Made by a program: the position numbers and the translations under genes
Part shown: positions 38,201 to 49,100 of the stretch, one piece after another
Layout: every line of letters starts with the position of its first letter
Numbering within the stretch: the stretch's first letter is position 1
Assembly: GCF_000717275.1 (NCBI RefSeq)
Contig: NZ_JNYV01000011.1
Location: 132,035 to 196,034, forward strand
Direction of reading: 5' to 3'
DNA length: 64,000 nucleotides
Origin: Kitasatospora arboriphila
Lineage (GTDB): Bacteria > Actinomycetota > Actinomycetes > Mycobacteriales > Mycobacteriaceae
Notes under the pieces: generated by a model
Databases searched by the model: none
The model's input: only the letters and a program-made list of their open reading frames with translations
Told to the model about the DNA's origin: nothing

Positions 38201-41200
38201 CGATGTGTCGCTGCAGGACGCGACGCACTACCCGGTGTCGATCGCCTGTCATCCCGGCCGGACCATCCATCTCCGATGTGCCTATCGCAGTGACCTTCTC
38301 ACCGCAGACGAAGTCGCCACCCTGATGGCACGGTTCGTGCGAGTCGTGCGCGGGTTCGTCGACGATGTGGATGCACCGATGGCCAGGATCTCGGTCCTGT
38401 CCGAGGACGAGGCCGTTGCCGGTGTCACCGCCGGCCTGGTGCGCCGGGATATCCCGACGGAGTCCATTGCGTCGCTGCTGGCCCGTCAGGTGCAGGCACA
38501 TCCCGACCGGACTGCGCTGGTGTCGGGCCGGACGCACCTCACGTTCGAGGAGATGTCGGCGCATGTCCGCACGTTGGCGGCCGAACTGGTCCGACGGGGT
38601 ATCGGATCGGAGGACCGGGTCGCCCTGTACCTCGAGCGCGACCACAACATGGCCATCGCGATGTTCGCCGTCTTCGAGATCGGCGCTGCCTACGTGCCGA
38701 TCGACCCCGAATTGCCGCCTGCCCGGGTGGGATACATCCTCGATGACTCGGAGTCTTCGATCGTGTGCACCTCGGCGATGCTGGCGTCATCGCTTCCCGA
38801 GACCGCGCCCGAACTGCTGCTCGTGGGTGAGACCTTGTCCAGGGCCGATACACCGGTGCCCGAGACGGTGCAGCGCGCCGTCGATCCAGCCGGCCTGGCG
38901 TACATCATCTACACGTCGGGTTCCACCGGTACGCCGAAAGGTGTTGCGGTCCCGTACGGCGGATTGATCAACATGTTCTACAACCACGTCGAGCGAATCT
39001 TCCGCCCGGCCACCGAAGGCCGGGGCGGCGCGCCGATGAAGATCGCGCACACCACGTCGTTCTCGTTCGATGCCTCGTGGGAGCAGTTGTTCTGGCTGCT
39101 GGACGGACATTCGGTGTACGTCATCAGTGAGAGCATGCGCAAAGATCCTGCTGCGCTGCTGTCCTACTACGCGCAGAACCGCATCGACGGATTCGACGTC
39201 ACGCCCTCCTACGGTGAACTCCTGGTCGAATCAGGCCTATTCAGCCACACCGAACCCGGCTACGACGGCATCTCGTTCTTCTCGCTCGGAGGAGAGGCGG
39301 TCCCGGAGACGCTGTGGGCGACGCTGCGTGAGCGACCCGGTCTGTGGTCGTACAACCTCTACGGCCCAACGGAATACACGATCAATGCGCTCGGCGCGAA
39401 TCTCGCCGACAGTGACCGCCCGAATGTCGGCGAGCCGATCTTCAACACGATGGCACTGTTGCTCGACCGGTCGCTCACCCCGGTGCTGGACGGCGTGGCG
39501 GGCGAGTTGTATCTCAGCGGTGCCGGAATGGGCCGGGGCTACCAGGGACGGCCTGATCTGACGGCCGCGTCGTTCATCGCCCACCCGTGGCGGTCGGGTG
39601 AACGGATGTACCGCACCGGCGACCTGATGAGGCGTCAGCCCGATGGGTCGCTGGAGTACCTGGGGCGCTCGGACGATCAGATCAAGATCCGCGGGTTCCG
39701 CATCGAACCGGCGGAGATCGCCAGTGCCCTCGTCGATCGTGACGACGTGTCGCGCGCCACGGTTGTGGTCCGCAAGAGTTCGTCCGGTAAGGCGTTGCAC
39801 GCCTACGTCGTTGCCGCGGGGGAGGCGAAGATCGAGGTCTCTGCCCTACGTGATCATCTCGCGGCCCGGCTGCCCGACTACATGGTCCCCGCGGCGATCG
39901 GGGTTGTCGAGAACATCCCGCTGACGGTGAACGGCAAGGTCGACGTACGCGCTCTACCCGAGATCGAACTCGCAGAGGAGGTTACGCGGGAGCCCCGGAG
40001 CGAGTTGGAGAAGACGATCGCCGCGGCCGTCGCAGACACCCTCGGAATCTCTCAGGTGTCGGTTGATGCGGACTTCTTCAACATGGGCGGTCATTCGTTG
40101 CTCGCGATGCGTCTGGCCGGACGATTGAGCAACCTACTGGGTCAACCGATCTCCGTGCGCGCGATCTTCGATCACCCGACCGTGGCGGAGATGGCGGCCG
40201 CCATCGACGGCCACGACAGTCTCGGCGGCGTCGAGAAGGCACCCGGACTGCCGCGGATCGGCGAGATCGAACGGCCGGACCAGATCCCGGCTTCCTATGG
40301 GCAGCAGGCACTGTGGGTGATCGACGAGATGGCGGGTGCGGGGTCGACCTACACGGTGACCATCCTGTGGCACGTCTCCGGCCGCCTCGAACCCATCGCG
40401 TGGGCGGCCGCCCTGCGTGACCTCGTCGTCCGCCACGAGCCGCTGCGGACCCGACTGTCAGAGGCCGACGACGGCTCGATCGTGCAGGTCATCACGTCGC
40501 CGGATTCGGTCGAGCGGTGGCTGCAGATCGACCACGTCGACGCGGTCGGATGCAGCGACGACGAGACCGTGGCGCGCATCGAGCAGTGGGGGAGCAGGCC
40601 ACTGTCCGTTGCTGCGGACTCGACCTTGCGAGGCGTGATCATTCGCCGCGGCGACGACCAGTTCGTTGTGGGCATGGCGTTGCACCATGCTTTTGTCGAC
40701 GAGGGATCCATCGGCTCGGTGTCCGGGGACCTCTGGAATGCCTACTGCGCACGTCGCAGCGGTGAGGTACCTGTCTTCGAGCCTCTCGCAGTGCAATTCG
40801 CCGACTATGCGGTGTGGCAGCGATCGCTGTTCGACAACGGCCGATTCGACGAGTCCGTGCGCTACTGGAACGACCAGTTGGCCGGTGCACCGGAACTGTC
40901 CACCCTGCCTCCGGATCACAGCCGGCCGACCAGGCAGAGCTTCAAGGGGATCGATCTCGAGATCTCGCTGGACGACGGACTGGTGTCGCGCGTTCGCGAG
41001 ACCGCGGCCAGGCTGGACGTCTCGATGTTCATGACCCTGCACGCGGCGGTCGCCGTGGCGTTGAACCGGCTGGGTTCGGGCAGCGACCTCGTGCTGGGAT
41101 CGCCGACGGGCGGCCGATCAGAGGAGACCGTCGCCGATACGGTCGGCTATCTTGTGAACACCGTGCCGATACGGCATCGCCTGCTTCCGCAGGACAGCCT

Positions 41201-44200
41201 CCGAACCGTGTTGCAGCGCACCAGGAACAACGTGCTGACCGCGTTCGAACACCAACGGGTACCGTTCGACCAGATCGTCGCCGCGGGGAACGGCGCACAC
41301 GTCGCCGGCGCGAACCCATTGGTGCAGGTGCTGGTGAGCTATGTCGCGCAGTCCAGCGGATCGCACGAGCGTGACCTCCTTGCGAAAGCCGGCCTGGGCC
41401 TGCTCGATCCACTGGGTGGCAGTCTTGGAGTGGTCAAGGCCGACCTCGACGTCTTCTTCGTCGACGACGGCGAGCGGATCGATGCGAACCTGGCATACGC
41501 GGTCGACCTCTATGAGGAATCGACGATCAGGCGTTTCATCGAGACACTGGTGCAGGTACTCGAAGTGGTGGCCGCGGATCTCGACACCTCGCTTTCAGCT
41601 GCACAGCTGCTACCTGTCGAGTACGTCGACATCACCGGATCCGCTCAGGCCCCTGGGGCGGCGACCGTGCACGAGGAGATCACGGTCGACGGGTTGTTGC
41701 GAAGCGCGGCAGCTGAATTCGCTTCGAGCGTCGCGGTTGTACACGGCGCGATCGAGTGGTCGTTCGCAGAGCTCGACGGCCGGGTGAACCGGTTGGCCCG
41801 CCATCTGATCGGCGCGGGCGTACACGTCGGCGACCACGTCGCCGTGGTCGCGCAACGGGACGAGTGGCTGCCGGTGATGATGGCCGCGGTGTTGCGCGCC
41901 GGCGGCGTCTACCTGCCGATCGATCCCTCCTATCCCGACGAGCGAATCACCTATCTGCTCGAGGACTCCTCTCCGACTGTGGTGGTGACCAACTCGCCGG
42001 ACTGGAACGGGTCGGCCGGTACCGGCGACATCCCGGTGATCGACGTCCTGGCAATCGGCAGCGGTGTCGGGGAATCGGATGCGCCGATCACGGACGACGA
42101 CCGGAGCCGAGCTCTTTTCGCCGATGACGCCGCCTACCTGATCTACACCTCGGGGACAACCGGGCAGCCCAAGGGCGTTGTGGTCTCGCACCGGGCGCTG
42201 GCCAACCGGTTGCAATGGGGTCGCCGGCGGTACCCGTTGACCGGGCCGATTCTTGTCAAGACGCCGATCGGGTTCGATGTGTCGCTGCCCGAACTGCTCT
42301 CGCCGTTGGTGGAGGGTCACGCCGTGGTGGTTCTCGCGGCAGGCGATCATCGTGATCCGTGGAAGATCGTCGACGCGGTGACCCGCCACGACATCGAACG
42401 CGTGAACTTCGTGCCGTCGATGGCCGACATCCTCGTGGAGAACGTCGACGCGGACTCCGGGGCCCGGGTGGCCGAGGTCCTGCTCGCCGGTGAGGCACTT
42501 CGCTGGAGTCTGGCCGACTCGGTCGAGTCGTCGCTGGGCGCCAACGTGCTCAACATCTACGGGCCGACGGAATCGGGCGAGGTGATGTACTTCGACTGTG
42601 GAGCGGTGTCCGGTGAACAACGTGAAGGATTTGTCCCGATCGGATGGCCGGTGGCCAATTGCGCTGTGCTGGTACTCGATCCGTGGCTACGACGGGTCCC
42701 GGCAGGTGTGGTGGGCGAACTGTACTTGTCAGGCGCGCAGTTGGCCCGTGGTTACCACGATCGTTTCGGGCTGACTGCATCGCGGTTCATCGCAGATCCG
42801 ACCGGAAGCGGGGGACGCCTCTATCGCACAGGGGATCTGGTGCGAACCGACGGCAATGGTGTGCTGGAGTACGTCGGACGCGTGGACGACCAGGTGAAGA
42901 TCCGAGGCCAGCGTGTGGAACCCGGCGAGGTCGCTGCAGTCCTGGACGGCCACCCCCGGGTGTCGTCGGCGGCGGTGATCGCGGTCGACCACCCATCGTC
43001 GGGAAAAACCCTGGCCGCGTATTACACAACGGGCGAGGTCACTGACGACCCGGCCGCGTTCGACGATGATCTGCGCGACTGGTGCGGTTCTCGACTGCCG
43101 GCTCACATGGTGCCCACGGCGTTCACCATGCTCGACGTGTTGCCGGTGACGGCCAACGGGAAGCTCGACCGGTCCGCTCTTCCCGCGGTGGATGTGAGCG
43201 GACACGGCCGTGACGGGCGGGCTCTGTCCCCCGGAACCGAAAGAGCCGTCGGGGAACTGGTTGCGCAGGTACTGGGACTCGGTGACGTCGAACTGTCGGC
43301 CGACGACAACTTCTTCGATCTCGGGGGGCATTCGTTCACCGCTGTGCGGCTGGCATCGCGAATAGCTGCGGAGTTCGGTGTGAAGGTGGGTGTTCGCAAC
43401 ATCTTCGAGAGCCCGGTGGTCTCGACGATAGCGAACCTGATCGACCGGTCCACCGATCACTCGGATACCGATCATCTGCGAGACTCTGTGCTGCTGAGGC
43501 TTTCTCCGACGGCCGAGGTCGAGTACACCGAGCACCTGTTCTGTGCCTATCCCGCGTCGGGATCAGCCGTGATGTACGACCGCTTGGTGGCTCACGTACC
43601 GGACGGCGTGGCCGTGTACGGGCTGCAGAACGTGTCGCTGTTCGATCCCGAGATGGACATGGGCGATCTGGACACGACGGCGCGCTGGTACTTCGACCTC
43701 ATCGACCGTGTGGCCGATGGTGGCGACATCCATCTGCTCGGCTGGTCGTACGGCGCGCACTTGGCATTTGCGCTCGCCAAACTGATCGAGAAGCAGAGCG
43801 ACTCGAGACTGATCAGCCTGACGCTGCTCGACTCGGGCCCGACACCGGAACCGGGTTACATCACGGGAGCGATGTCGCTACAGGAGTCGATCGACGACTT
43901 CTGCTACGCATTCAGCATCAACCACCCTGGCGGTTTCTCGACGGTGGAAGAGCTCGTCGATCACGCCGTCGACGTGGCGCCACTGTGGCCGGGGATCCAA
44001 AAGTCCGACGTTCGAGGCATGTTGAAGTCGGGCGCGACCGCCACCGAGCATCTGGCGAGGCCGACGCAAGGACGGGTACACGCGGATGCTTTGCTGTTGC
44101 AGGCAGGGGTGGACGGCAATCTAGACACCTTTAACTGGCGTCATCACATCGTTGGAAAGGTGGAATATTCATCGACCATAAAGGGGCATCGCGAGATGCT

Positions 44201-44267
44201 TGACGACGACGTCGTTGCGGATTGGGGAGATCGGTTGCGCCGGTTCATCTCTGATACCCGAAGCTGA
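23286..44267 (+). CDS. giant siderophore NRPS: C-A-T-E / C-A-T / C-A-T / C-E*-C-A-T / C-A-T-TE
   Basis: A 6993-aa synthetase; TTG 23286 is preferred because AAGGGA lies seven bases upstream (ATG 23292 is the alternative). Domains by residue: C1 1-430 (HHILLDA, EntF-like aryl acceptor), A1 450-965, T1 Ser near 1022, E 1045-1540, C2 1575-2020 (D-donor type), A2 2035-2560, T2 2604, C3 2665-3115, A3 3135-3645, T3 3684, C4 3735-4190, degenerate E-like E* 4200-4570, C5 4590-5050 (EHLLMDGW), A4 5060-5560, T4 5602, C6 5660-6110, A5 6130-6640, T5 6678, TE 6735-6993 (GWSYG, Ser near 6820). Hand-aligned pocket codes: A1 DFWNVGMVHK (Thr), A2 IDTVTSFGDK (beta-Ala-like), A3 DPADSGIIEK, A4 DAEDSGLINK (hydroxyornithine-like ending), A5 DVPNLAIEVK. 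Confidence 0.93.
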   Translation: MAMGRGMRLSGAQWGVWFAQELAPRSPVFSIGQLLWLPAGCDSEILARAVGIAVHDADVLWCRFDTGPQGPLQSIQVPAAPPSIAVRNHVGTADSLRAQARTRMSEALPLAEGPLFAATVWSLDDGQIVWEFKAHHILLDAYGLSLLTRRVAQVYTALSRGAAVPESTFGTVAEMITAEDEYERSDVAERDGEYWSAFAESQADSAASLVPASPSENMPIGVSVSIDREVIDRVDQLARSVGATWGEAMIALWAWYDSNRSGSTKATIGIPMMARRGVGLRTPMMQVNVLPLSLEIDPHDNVGEWITRAAAALGGVRRHQRYRGERLAQVSDGVKPALSQINLHVFDYHADFAGTVAVTEELGTGPADDLNLFVYNDKVKGFALELKADPTRYDESELRVHLRRIESAVRRLSSLSADDRLRALAPADPVDTDLLSEWLSGQPEVSREVTIDELLQTAARKHPERVAVAVDDRHLTYAQFDSQVNRIARHLLSSGVRTGDRIAVMAARDEWLPVMLAAVMRAGAVYVPVDPDYPADRIEFLLQDAAPSAVLTNCGDTLDIGRFAEVVGTPLIDVADPAVVRDLDTVSPEPVGDADRTRRLLPGDAAYLIYTSGTTGRPKGVMVSHANVIALFDAATHFDFRADDVWILLHSYAFDFSVWEQWVPLTTGASLVVVGQDVLRDPVLIGDAIRRHRVTVLNQTPSAFYALIDTEQHRTDSPDLALRTVVFGGEALNAARLAPWLDRHPTTPTLINMYGITETTVHVTHTVVSSHGDVAGASVIGRALPGLRADVLTPHLQTTPIGVVGELYVAGPQVGLGYRGRPSLTATRFVADPNGSGTRMYRTGDLARWNVAGELEYLGRIDDQVEIRGFRIEPGEVAAAVQSHPDVTAAAVVAVDRGVESSGSANPRAAAGTVLAAYYCAALESDSEGQPLDAALRVWAETALPAHMVPSVFVRVDALPMTANGKLDRRALPAIDLGARSGHGRELGTAAEHIIAAVFLDVLGLDSATRLSADDDFFALGGDSIVSIQVVSRARRAGLVTTAKMVFEQRTVAAIAASAVPAVDGREVFGPDQAAAGGHGGLAPLMPIAHRLIDVPGFDSFAQTFVFVTPEGLTWERLCDALDRVVGRHGALRARVVGSGEARQLEVGAVAADAADRLDRDERIDGQLNRWSTEKWQQHLREVATDLAGALDPAAGVVWRARWVTDPTSATGRLVMVIHHLVVDGVSWRILADDLAAASSSDVRTPDVGLSTAGTGLVAWAQALTSQAAAGAFDHQRPRWLAMAGQTEGVLGHRHLDPQRDTCAHVRRVSVMIPARTATAVLTDVPRIAAGTVDDVLLGALSAALSQLFTDRDELSHDGMVIGLEGHGREEGVVDGADLSTTVGWFTSWYPVRLPLPHRELGRSEAGGLHGKRALDAVLTVKETLSSIPDKGIGYGVLRHLATGPATGLAALDHPQIAFNYLGQFRGAGVGGVGGELPWQSAPETAGLGLHVAGEMPAPAVVDITARAVVTDSGVELHADFAYVESVIDEGAVRALADRWTAALAALAEYATSPQAVVTHSPSDFPLVDVSTDDISTWERDHGELLGVHPLTPAQRGVLFHSALNASGGVDLYTAQHVRDIAGPVQPDRLDAAWRAVLTRYPQLTMAVRTAHDGTPVAVVPVTVDEPLTVIDLRASADPEHDAATFIDDDRARGFDVEHGSPIRLTLLLTADTAGVLVLTSHHAVLDGWSTPLLVQELLRAYQAPETVASQMDNTFFRFVRRMAESDAQHAIDVWQGPLSAVTEPTLVAGGWQPDDTSFPDTAETVLSAPVTAELANLAKRRSITLNTVVQAAWALTLQIHTNSATTVFGSVVSGRSVDIDGIDTAIGMFVNTIPTVVTVSPDMTIDAVLDTVHAFNVAVIEGHQVSLTDIHRLSAMPALFDTLVVMENYVNDDTVLGELQRATGLSLELRQWRDSTNYPLTLRVVPAAELSVELSYHPAGVDADSAHRILDIFTRVLEAFGAGTDTQIARLNTVGASEASVIKQLSAGPWLQVPPNTTVDSLLVASAQSHRDRTAVVHRGMEMTYAQFDAQVNRLARYMLVSGVEVGDRVALIGGRDEWLPICVAAIIRAGAVYVPVDPEHPRRRRDHILAECTPTAILSTVAPESLGPDFPGAEDDLSGGGRLVNLRDELTLNTIAAVSSEPIRESERNRPLLAGDLVYVIYTSGTTGAPKGVEVSHHSLVNRLSWGAHLIGDSDDVVGVAKSGLGFIDALTEMLHIVVVGGRLIVASADEAKDPAQLSELCARAGVTDVVMVPSLARNIAASGAAQDGLRRLTVSGERLDCPTVEQLSSAWPDAAVTNFYGSTEVTGDVTTHLLSPDGHGPVPIGLPVANSAVLVLDPMLRPTPIGVVGELYVSGVQVARGYRGRPGLTASRFVADPAGSGERIYRTGDLVRWTTAGVLEYSDRADDQVKIRGQRVEPGEVAAVLGSHPHISSASVVAVEHPVSGTVLAAYYTECGTETSDAHAVASVTDGFDDDLREWAASRLPAHMVPSAFVRLDELPVTVNGKLDRSALPAIDLGASGGRGRPLSTETEHTVAKLVADVLGLGEVRLSAEDDFFVLGGHSLLATRLIALLNARCDRGLTLRSVFDHPTIAGLAGAVDAAGGPGDASALPRLVAVNRPAHIPASSGQQALWAIEGLSEASGRYVVPVKWYVEGHFDQAAWEQALEVVVRRHEALRTRLVEAGEHGLVQIVEPADSVGRWLTTHRLQLDGSDDSADWDTVENWVQSPIALDRDMPIRSLVAPRDNAGHILAVAIHHAFVDEWSMSTVASELWAAYGALSKSREPALPPVDLQYADFAVWQQQFVDTVAFERGTQYWADTLAGAPELSTLPPDRPRPATPTFEGGHTGLVIVEATTAALQQFSADTDASMFVVVHAAVALTLHRLGADSDMVLSSPTAGRPDAAVMSTVGYFINTVAVRHRLQPMWTPREFLSATRETVLGALDHQLIPFDRVVAASGVGRIPGANPLCQVLLNFVTEHEQIRDDTLQPAGLSHFERVGGVLETVKADLELEFQVVNGILTGGVSYAAELYTPASIDRFVDVFTAVLDVMVHAPDKPLSAVEFGLVPLQDAERSENLAVEDLTAGHPTVDAMLQAAAGERPTEPALVFGEQTYTSAQFDQRVNRLARHLIRSGVEVGDRVAVLIHRRPELPLAMAAVVRAGAAFVPIDPAYPLERIRFLIEDSGAAVLITAGRDDDGSMYAHPNTFDLADPAVASRIDIMDPSPVGDDERSRRLHADDSVYVVYTSGTTGRPKGVDITHRAFGELLRRRQGLCELAPGDVVMARTAIGFDPAAAELFWPLAFGGVVHYLDDTQFADPAYIAELLNNNHFAWIDFTPSLMEEVLRQGTLTELAPNVLSLGGEAVPLSLARDLHTRFGVRAWNIYGPAEATIEVVLGQFDPGADYSDGTLPIGRPLTNTTAVVLDSWLRRVPAGVVGELYVSGVQLARGYHRRSGLTAGSFVADPRGSGGRMYRTGDLARWNADGLLEYLGRVDDQVKIRGQRVEPGEVAAVVGGHHWVGSAAVVPVEHPVAGVTLAGYVTALGDGAHLSDDVFAEHLREWVGARLPAHMVPSVFMRLDVLPTTANGKVDRRSLPAVDVGVPSGRGRELETDTERVVATAVAGVLGVDADVAMAAGDDFFALGGHSLTATRLVALLNDRCGSDLTLRSVFDHPTIAELSAAVDAAMKTAAPAAHPQPGKSERPAHIPASYGQQALWAIGQATGPSSQYVIGDALQVDPGIDAETLRRAVVSVVRRHEALRTHFDWRAGDLVQVIRDARDADGVPYDVVDVTEVDVARTAGERLGRPRDGSEEWLVEFVHLRSAGRQWLLVAGHHIVFDETSFDVFLSDLDLALRAEGGDVPARQQLADGQGRLRQFADWAIQERSVLDSAAGGHSALIERITTRLADHVVYPYLPYDHAGPGRPSASTAAEAECVVPKQLVEQVQQFAARSRVTPLMLLNAALSAALASHGAANRSVFGTPATLRQGPDAEQSIGYYLNTVPVPVSTEPSATFSDNVAESRRLLLESLDARDVPFEFVASSPGLRVSAESTSPVFQVLTAYRAAAPDESHRYLSRAIDVLDTGRSESVAKFDLTVAIIDNGGAWTLWFSYASALFEPATIENLMATTAFLLIAGSQSPTATVQQLCSEYIAPERSRPGGMPTGDRQAEAVLSESVRLPASRFSVRDVREAALRVLGWGLTGSGVVQMPLAVDRNGPRPAATTPLIVCSTSDGVHADDFEIRVPGDGRFDLESVGVIKTLLFAVLQAPDADRLQIDLPPTGQIDAERDAAGDRVDDHSDRWLAFADDVDIADPITLTVDDRDRRIGRSVVNVDAATGPVALADLRASVVSSTVHALTSIDVLTPADLVSEGVIIDIEEPSREDMRQYIIGRARRTFPVLVRWASETGDLGDETRDALAMTAAEAEGYVILRDHSPATIGVFDDLPEAQIAIRLHHAGSPVAPGITASPGDHALVLDVVVAGTESSGVAVAVDVVTTLAVDAVGLAERVAAALAVTGSAVGLLTSPDPWADGVVYEQIAAPQLVEAGANLAEILSATFGQVAEILPVSPLQEGLLFHLLTAEAADSTDVYSSQFVIDFAGAVDPDRFHAAVTALLYRYPNLRAGFHVHGESTFQIVQAKVEVPWTWYRQADTARLGRDSILQEERRRPFAADAPPLMRFALLQNDSEQWTLSVVFEHLLMDGWSSGLMLEALFRLYNEIDVAVDVVPDRITPAEPSFRDYLQWLQTRDTSTGYAVWARELGGIESPTLIRPGATEPARASHARDHEMDLDETLSASIRAVAADAGVTVATLLYTAWGVLLSKLVGQNDVVFGTVASGRSPDLQDSDQIIGLLFNTVPVRTTVRPGSTIRDHLRAQQHSQLETIEHPYVQLSQLHSAVGVDQLFDTLFVMQNHQWIDTDAQWSQIGPDGSVSVDDVSLQDATHYPVSIACHPGRTIHLRCAYRSDLLTADEVATLMARFVRVVRGFVDDVDAPMARISVLSEDEAVAGVTAGLVRRDIPTESIASLLARQVQAHPDRTALVSGRTHLTFEEMSAHVRTLAAELVRRGIGSEDRVALYLERDHNMAIAMFAVFEIGAAYVPIDPELPPARVGYILDDSESSIVCTSAMLASSLPETAPELLLVGETLSRADTPVPETVQRAVDPAGLAYIIYTSGSTGTPKGVAVPYGGLINMFYNHVERIFRPATEGRGGAPMKIAHTTSFSFDASWEQLFWLLDGHSVYVISESMRKDPAALLSYYAQNRIDGFDVTPSYGELLVESGLFSHTEPGYDGISFFSLGGEAVPETLWATLRERPGLWSYNLYGPTEYTINALGANLADSDRPNVGEPIFNTMALLLDRSLTPVLDGVAGELYLSGAGMGRGYQGRPDLTAASFIAHPWRSGERMYRTGDLMRRQPDGSLEYLGRSDDQIKIRGFRIEPAEIASALVDRDDVSRATVVVRKSSSGKALHAYVVAAGEAKIEVSALRDHLAARLPDYMVPAAIGVVENIPLTVNGKVDVRALPEIELAEEVTREPRSELEKTIAAAVADTLGISQVSVDADFFNMGGHSLLAMRLAGRLSNLLGQPISVRAIFDHPTVAEMAAAIDGHDSLGGVEKAPGLPRIGEIERPDQIPASYGQQALWVIDEMAGAGSTYTVTILWHVSGRLEPIAWAAALRDLVVRHEPLRTRLSEADDGSIVQVITSPDSVERWLQIDHVDAVGCSDDETVARIEQWGSRPLSVAADSTLRGVIIRRGDDQFVVGMALHHAFVDEGSIGSVSGDLWNAYCARRSGEVPVFEPLAVQFADYAVWQRSLFDNGRFDESVRYWNDQLAGAPELSTLPPDHSRPTRQSFKGIDLEISLDDGLVSRVRETAARLDVSMFMTLHAAVAVALNRLGSGSDLVLGSPTGGRSEETVADTVGYLVNTVPIRHRLLPQDSLRTVLQRTRNNVLTAFEHQRVPFDQIVAAGNGAHVAGANPLVQVLVSYVAQSSGSHERDLLAKAGLGLLDPLGGSLGVVKADLDVFFVDDGERIDANLAYAVDLYEESTIRRFIETLVQVLEVVAADLDTSLSAAQLLPVEYVDITGSAQAPGAATVHEEITVDGLLRSAAAEFASSVAVVHGAIEWSFAELDGRVNRLARHLIGAGVHVGDHVAVVAQRDEWLPVMMAAVLRAGGVYLPIDPSYPDERITYLLEDSSPTVVVTNSPDWNGSAGTGDIPVIDVLAIGSGVGESDAPITDDDRSRALFADDAAYLIYTSGTTGQPKGVVVSHRALANRLQWGRRRYPLTGPILVKTPIGFDVSLPELLSPLVEGHAVVVLAAGDHRDPWKIVDAVTRHDIERVNFVPSMADILVENVDADSGARVAEVLLAGEALRWSLADSVESSLGANVLNIYGPTESGEVMYFDCGAVSGEQREGFVPIGWPVANCAVLVLDPWLRRVPAGVVGELYLSGAQLARGYHDRFGLTASRFIADPTGSGGRLYRTGDLVRTDGNGVLEYVGRVDDQVKIRGQRVEPGEVAAVLDGHPRVSSAAVIAVDHPSSGKTLAAYYTTGEVTDDPAAFDDDLRDWCGSRLPAHMVPTAFTMLDVLPVTANGKLDRSALPAVDVSGHGRDGRALSPGTERAVGELVAQVLGLGDVELSADDNFFDLGGHSFTAVRLASRIAAEFGVKVGVRNIFESPVVSTIANLIDRSTDHSDTDHLRDSVLLRLSPTAEVEYTEHLFCAYPASGSAVMYDRLVAHVPDGVAVYGLQNVSLFDPEMDMGDLDTTARWYFDLIDRVADGGDIHLLGWSYGAHLAFALAKLIEKQSDSRLISLTLLDSGPTPEPGYITGAMSLQESIDDFCYAFSINHPGGFSTVEELVDHAVDVAPLWPGIQKSDVRGMLKSGATATEHLARPTQGRVHADALLLQAGVDGNLDTFNWRHHIVGKVEYSSTIKGHREMLDDDVVADWGDRLRRFISDTRS

Positions 44268-44323
44268 AAGACCTATTGATGAACACTCCGGAACATCTCC
44301 GGAGCAAGAATGGAGAACTGACA

Positions 44324-45292
44324 ATGAAGAAATCTCGAAGACTGCGGCTGTGGGCGTTGTTGGCCGCGCTGCCACTGCTTTTTGTGGTCCTGCTGACCGG
44401 ATGCTCGGACGATTCCGACAAAGATTCGGCCTCGGGCGAGACCCGCACGGTGGAATCCGTCGACGGTCCTGTCGAGATCCCGACCGACCCTCAGCGCATC
44501 GTGGCGTTGCGTGGCTCGGCAGAAGCGCTGCTCAGCCTCGGTAGCGACAAGGTCGTCGGCGTACCGGATCTCTACACGGCCGACTATTTCGGCAACGACA
44601 CGGCCGCTTGGGAGAAGTACCAGAGCCTGCCCAAGGTCGGCACCATCTCGCAACCGGATTATGAGGCGATTCTCGCGCTCGAGCCCGACCTCATCGTCGG
44701 CAACGTTCTCGAAAAGCATTGGGAAGCAATCGACAAGGAGAAGCTGAAGGCCATCGCGCCGGTCGTGAACCTCGAGGGCGGGTCATTGCTGGTCACCGAC
44801 TGGTACGAGACCTTCGACGAGGCGGCCGACATCGCGGGCATGAAGTCCGAGGCCGAGGAGCAGAAGAAGCAGTTCCACGCACGCGCCGACGAGATCCACC
44901 AGAAGTACGCCGACAAGATTGACGGCACCAAGTTCGTCGCGGTTGCCTCGTGGTCACCGGGCACCTTCTGGGATCAGAACGCCGGAACGTATGTGCCACA
45001 CAAGCTCGAGGCCGCGGGTCTGACCTTCCCCACGGGCGAGGGACAGGAACGTTCGTATGAGCAGCTGGGAATGCTCAACGACTACGATGTGATCGTCTAC
45101 CCGACCCGCGCAGACGGGTCCACCACACCTGAGGTGCAGGCGATGCTCGACTCCGAGCTGTTCAAGAGTCTGCCCGCAGTACAGGCCGGACGGGTTCTGG
45201 CTGTGGCATACACGGATCCGTTCACCTACGCATCCGGAATGGCCAGCCTGGACAGTTTGGAAGCGCAGTTGGAAAAGCTCCCGCAGAAGTGA
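44324..45292 (+). CDS. ferric-siderophore ABC importer substrate-binding lipoprotein
   Basis: A 322-aa lipoprotein of the FepB/FecB group. MKKSRRLRLW precedes a hydrophobic run and the lipobox LLTGC (Cys at about residue 27). Body motifs are VDGPVEIPTDPQRIVAL, ALEPDLIVG and LNDYDVIVYPTR. ATG 44324 has a GGAG site; the open frame upstream to 44276 would put residues before the signal peptide. It follows the NRPS gene by 56 bp with no promoter seen, so it is probably in the same iron-regulated transcript. The nearest FecCD/E genes are at 57.5 kb. Confidence 0.9.
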   Translation: MKKSRRLRLWALLAALPLLFVVLLTGCSDDSDKDSASGETRTVESVDGPVEIPTDPQRIVALRGSAEALLSLGSDKVVGVPDLYTADYFGNDTAAWEKYQSLPKVGTISQPDYEAILALEPDLIVGNVLEKHWEAIDKEKLKAIAPVVNLEGGSLLVTDWYETFDEAADIAGMKSEAEEQKKQFHARADEIHQKYADKIDGTKFVAVASWSPGTFWDQNAGTYVPHKLEAAGLTFPTGEGQERSYEQLGMLNDYDVIVYPTRADGSTTPEVQAMLDSELFKSLPAVQAGRVLAVAYTDPFTYASGMASLDSLEAQLEKLPQK

Positions 45293-45310
45293 GTACCTGA
45301 GTCAGATCGA

Positions 45311-45340
45311 TGATGGCGCCGGCGTTTGCCGGCGCCATCA
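45311..45340. terminator. bidirectional terminator hairpin
   Basis: TGATGGCGCCGGC (45311-45323) and GCCGGCGCCATCA (45328-45340) form a perfect 13-bp stem with a GTTT loop, followed by only a weak T-run. It lies 18 bp after the lipoprotein stop and before the stop of the convergent formyltransferase gene, and can serve both. Confidence 0.88.
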
Positions 45341-45390
45341 TTGTGTCCGCCGGGATTGGCCGCTGCCGGGAACAGCGGTGTGGCAGGAGG

Positions 45391-46080
45391 TCAGGCCCGG
45401 TATGGCGCGAAGAGATCCCGGTACGCCGGGTAGTGGTCCTCCAGTACGCCGAGTTCCGTGGCCCGGACGAAGTTCGGATGGTCCCGATAGTTGCCGATGT
45501 CGGCGAGTTGCTTCATTCCGTAATAGCCTGCGGGAGCCGAGGAGTGGCCCACAGAAGCCGGCACCGGGCTTCGACCGAGGGAATGGATGTTGTCGACGAA
45601 GATGTCGTGGCAAGCCTGCGTCACCTCCATCGACAGTTCCTCCAGCGTCACGGACTCGGTGAGTGCGATAGTCCGTCTATCGATGATGTCGCCGGTGTCG
45701 ATTCCCGCGTCGACGCGATGAAGTGTGACTCCGAATTCGCTCTCGCCGTTCAGAATTGCGAATACTGCGGCGGCAATGGGCAGGCCTCGATACTGCGGCA
45801 GCGGCCCGCCGTGAATGTTCACGATGGTCACGCCGAGTTCCAGGATCGGCTCACGGAAAATGAAGGGATTACCGGTCGAACACACCAGTCCGTCCGTACA
45901 GATCTCATCGATGCCGTCAGCCAGCTCGTTGACGTCGTCGGTGCCGGCGCATTCGAGATCGGACGCCCAGGTGGGGACTGCTTCGCCTTCTGGGTGGATG
46001 ACAACGTCAACCGGTGTGCCCACCGAGGCGGCATGACCCGCGGCACGCCACAGCAGAGCTCCCGAGCCGACCAGAATCAC
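45391..46080 (-). CDS. N5-hydroxyornithine formyltransferase (FxbA/CchA type)
   Basis: A 229-aa protein of the formyl-tetrahydrofolate-dependent transferase family. The catalytic region is NIHGGPLPQYRG (Asn and His of the triad) followed by HRVDAGIDTGDII (Asp). It lacks the C-terminal tRNA-binding domain of methionyl-tRNA formyltransferase, as do siderophore enzymes that formylate N5-hydroxyornithine for exochelin and coelichelin. GTG 46080 has an AAGGGGA site eight bases upstream. It is divergent from the small NRPS, whose first adenylation domain has the formyl-hydroxyornithine code; an IdeR-like box sits between them. Confidence 0.87.
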   Translation of the reverse strand: MILVGSGALLWRAAGHAASVGTPVDVVIHPEGEAVPTWASDLECAGTDDVNELADGIDEICTDGLVCSTGNPFIFREPILELGVTIVNIHGGPLPQYRGLPIAAAVFAILNGESEFGVTLHRVDAGIDTGDIIDRRTIALTESVTLEELSMEVTQACHDIFVDNIHSLGRSPVPASVGHSSAPAGYYGMKQLADIGNYRDHPNFVRATELGVLEDHYPAYRDLFAPYRA

Positions 46081-46120
46081 GAGAATTCCCCTTCGCCCGC
46101 GGTCTTCGAACCCAATCGAA

Positions 46121-46139
46121 CCTAGGGTAGCCTAAACTT
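46121..46139. promoter_or_regulatory. IdeR-like iron box (formyltransferase / small NRPS)
   Basis: CCTAGGGTAGCCTAAACTT contains the core TAGCCTAA with a TAGGG left arm. It ends two bases before the NRPS ATG and 41 bp from the divergent formyltransferase start, so it could repress both. Confidence 0.7.
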
Positions 46140-46140
46140 C

Positions 46141-49100
46141 ATGACGACTTTCGGGCACCCCGGGGATTCGGCCGCGGTCCAGGTGGACATTTCCGAGCTG
46201 CACGAGCGATGGAATGACCGGTCGACACCCACAACCACCGCAACCGTTCCGGAGTTGTTCGCTGCCACAGCCCGATCGACGCCCGATGCGCTTGCTCTCG
46301 TCGATGGGCGTACCCGACTCACGTACCGCGAATTGTCGGTCAAAGTGGGCGAATTGGCGCAATGTCTACGTCAGTCGGGGCTACCCGCCGAGGGTGTGGT
46401 CGCCATCGGTATGTCTCGCTCTGCCGAGATGGTCGTTTCCGTACTGGCCACGATGGCAGCCGGTGGCGCGTTCGTTCCTGTCGACCCGCACTGGCCCGAG
46501 ACCCGTCGACGACAGGTGAGCGCCGACGCATCGGTGAAAATCGCACTGACAGCTGCCGACGACCGCACGGACTGGGGCACGGAGACGGTCTCGGTGAGCC
46601 TGGCCGACTGGCGGTTCGGTGATTGTGTGCCGGATGCGTCCCCGCTCCGCGTGCAGGGGAACCAGTTGGCCTACGTGATCTTCACCTCCGGGTCCACCGG
46701 GACTCCCAAGGGGGCGATGATCCGGCACGAGGCGATCTGCGAACGACTTGTGTGGCAACGTGATCAGATACTGATGTTCGGACGAGACGATGCCTCACTG
46801 TTCAAAGCACCTCTGGCGTTCGACATCTCGATCAACGAGATACTGCTGCCCCTGGTCTCGGGTGGGTACGTGGTGGTGGCGGCGCCCGGAAGTGAAAAGG
46901 ATCCTGACTACCTACTGGATCTGATTGCCTCGGAACGGGTCACCTACCTGTATCTGGTGTCCTCGATGCTCGACACCCTGTTGGCACTGGATCGCGATCG
47001 GTCGACCAGGTCGGAGTCCGCGCTGGCTTCGGTCAGGCACATCTGGTGTGGCGGAGAGGTTCTGACACCTGATCTCTTCATGCGATTCCGGCAGCAGTTG
47101 TCCACCACGCTCTATCACGGCTACGGACCGGCTGAAGCGACGATCGGCGTATCGCACGTCATCTACCGCGACGAGGCCGAGAGAATCGCCACCTCAATCG
47201 GTCGTCCCAATCCGCACACCCAGTTGTATGTGCTTGACGAGCAGCTCGAGCCGGTTCCGGTGGGCGTGGGCGGTGAGCTCTATGCTGCCGGATTCCTGCT
47301 CGGCCGTGGATATGTCGGCAACGCCGCGATGACTGCGTCGAAGTTCGTGTCCAATCCGTTCGACCCCGACGGCTCACGGATGTACCGCACGGGCGACCTG
47401 GCCCGCTGGTGCGACAACGGTTCGCTGGAGTTTCTCGGCCGAGCGGACAACCAGGTGAAGATCCGCGGGAGGCGGGTCGAACTCGAAGAGATCGAGGTGA
47501 TCATCTCCGGCCACCCGCAGGTGCGACAGGCGGTGGTGACACTGACGGGCACTACCGCCGGCGCCGACAGTCTGTCGGCCTATGTGACCGAGAACCCGGG
47601 CGCCACAGTGGATGTGGAGAACCTACAGTCCTGGTGCGTCGACAATCTTCCCGACTACATGGTGCCGTCGAACCTGATGGTCCTGGACGCTTTCCCCATC
47701 ACCGCCAACGGCAAGGTGGACCGCCGCGGGCTGCCTTCGATGACCGCCACCCGGCAAGGCGCGTTCATCGCGCCGCGTACACCCCACGAACAGCTCCTGT
47801 GCGACATCTTCGCGACAATTCTCGGGGTGGAGAAGGTCAGCGTCGACGACGACTTCTTCGCTCTGGGCGGAGACAGCATCGTGGCGGTCAAGGTTGCCCT
47901 GGCGCTGCGGCCGGAGGGATTCAGGCTCCGCTCACAGGACATCGTCTCTCACCGCACGCCCGAACATCTGGCCACTGCACTCACAGCGTCGGGGCCGGCG
48001 ACGACAGTCCCGACAACCGACGTGCCTCTTGTCGAACTCGAGGACGACGAGTCGGACGAGATCCATTCCCAGGTCGATGGTTTGCGTGAGGTGCTGCCGC
48101 TGACGGCCGTCCAATCCGGCATCTACTTCCATTCGATCGCGGTGGATGATCACGACCCCTACATGGTTCAGCAGATCGTCGAGTTGTCCGGGCCACTCGA
48201 TGTCGACAGGCTCGCCGAGGCCGCAGACGTGGTGATCCGCCGCCATACGGCACTGGCGGCGGGCTTTCGCACCACGCGGTCGGGCCGGGTCGTCTCGACC
48301 GTGGGGTCGACGCCCCCACCGGAGTTCCGGACGTTGAGTTCTGTTGATGAATCGACTCTGGAGACAACGCAATTCGTGGACAGGGTTGCGTCTGAGGAAC
48401 GCAGCCGCAAGTTCGATCTCACTCGACCGCCGCTGATGCGCTACACCCTGATCACCATCGGGGAGGGGCGGTACCGGCTCATCCAGACGGTGCACCATCT
48501 GATCGCCGACGGTTGGTCGGTGGCACTGATCTGGAACGACGTCATGGCTGCATATCGCGGCGAGCCGCTCGACTCCAGCGCACCGCAATTCAGCGACTTC
48601 CTGAGGTGGTGGACGCAGGGGCGAACCCCACAGAGCGAGGTGGAAGCGTGGAAGAACCACCTCGCCGACATCGGAGATCCGACACTGATCTCCGACCACC
48701 TGCCGCGCAGTGCGGGCAATGGCTTCGGTCGGCGCCGCCGTACGCTGGGGTCCGATCACCGGCAGGCCCTGACGGCGTACGCCCGATCGCGATCGGTCAG
48801 CGAGGGTGCCGTGATGACCGCGGCATGGGGTGTTCTGCTGGGCTGCGTCACGGGTCGGACCGATGTGGTGTTCGGTTCCACCACAGCGGGTCGTGGCGAA
48901 GATGTGGACGGCATCGAGCGGATCGTCGGGATGCTGCTGAACACCGTGCCCACCAGGGTGCGCTGGACCCAGCGCGACACCATGGACGACGTGGTCCAGA
49001 ACTTCGTCCGCGCGGAGACCGAAGTACTCGACCACCAACACGTTCCGCTCCTGGACCTCCATTCGGCGTTGGGTGTTCGCGAGTTGTTCGACACCCTGTT

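Noticed and set aside
45391..46080. Methionyl-tRNA formyltransferase
   Set aside because: It is too short, lacks the C-terminal tRNA-binding domain, and is divergent from an NRPS with a formyl-hydroxyornithine code.
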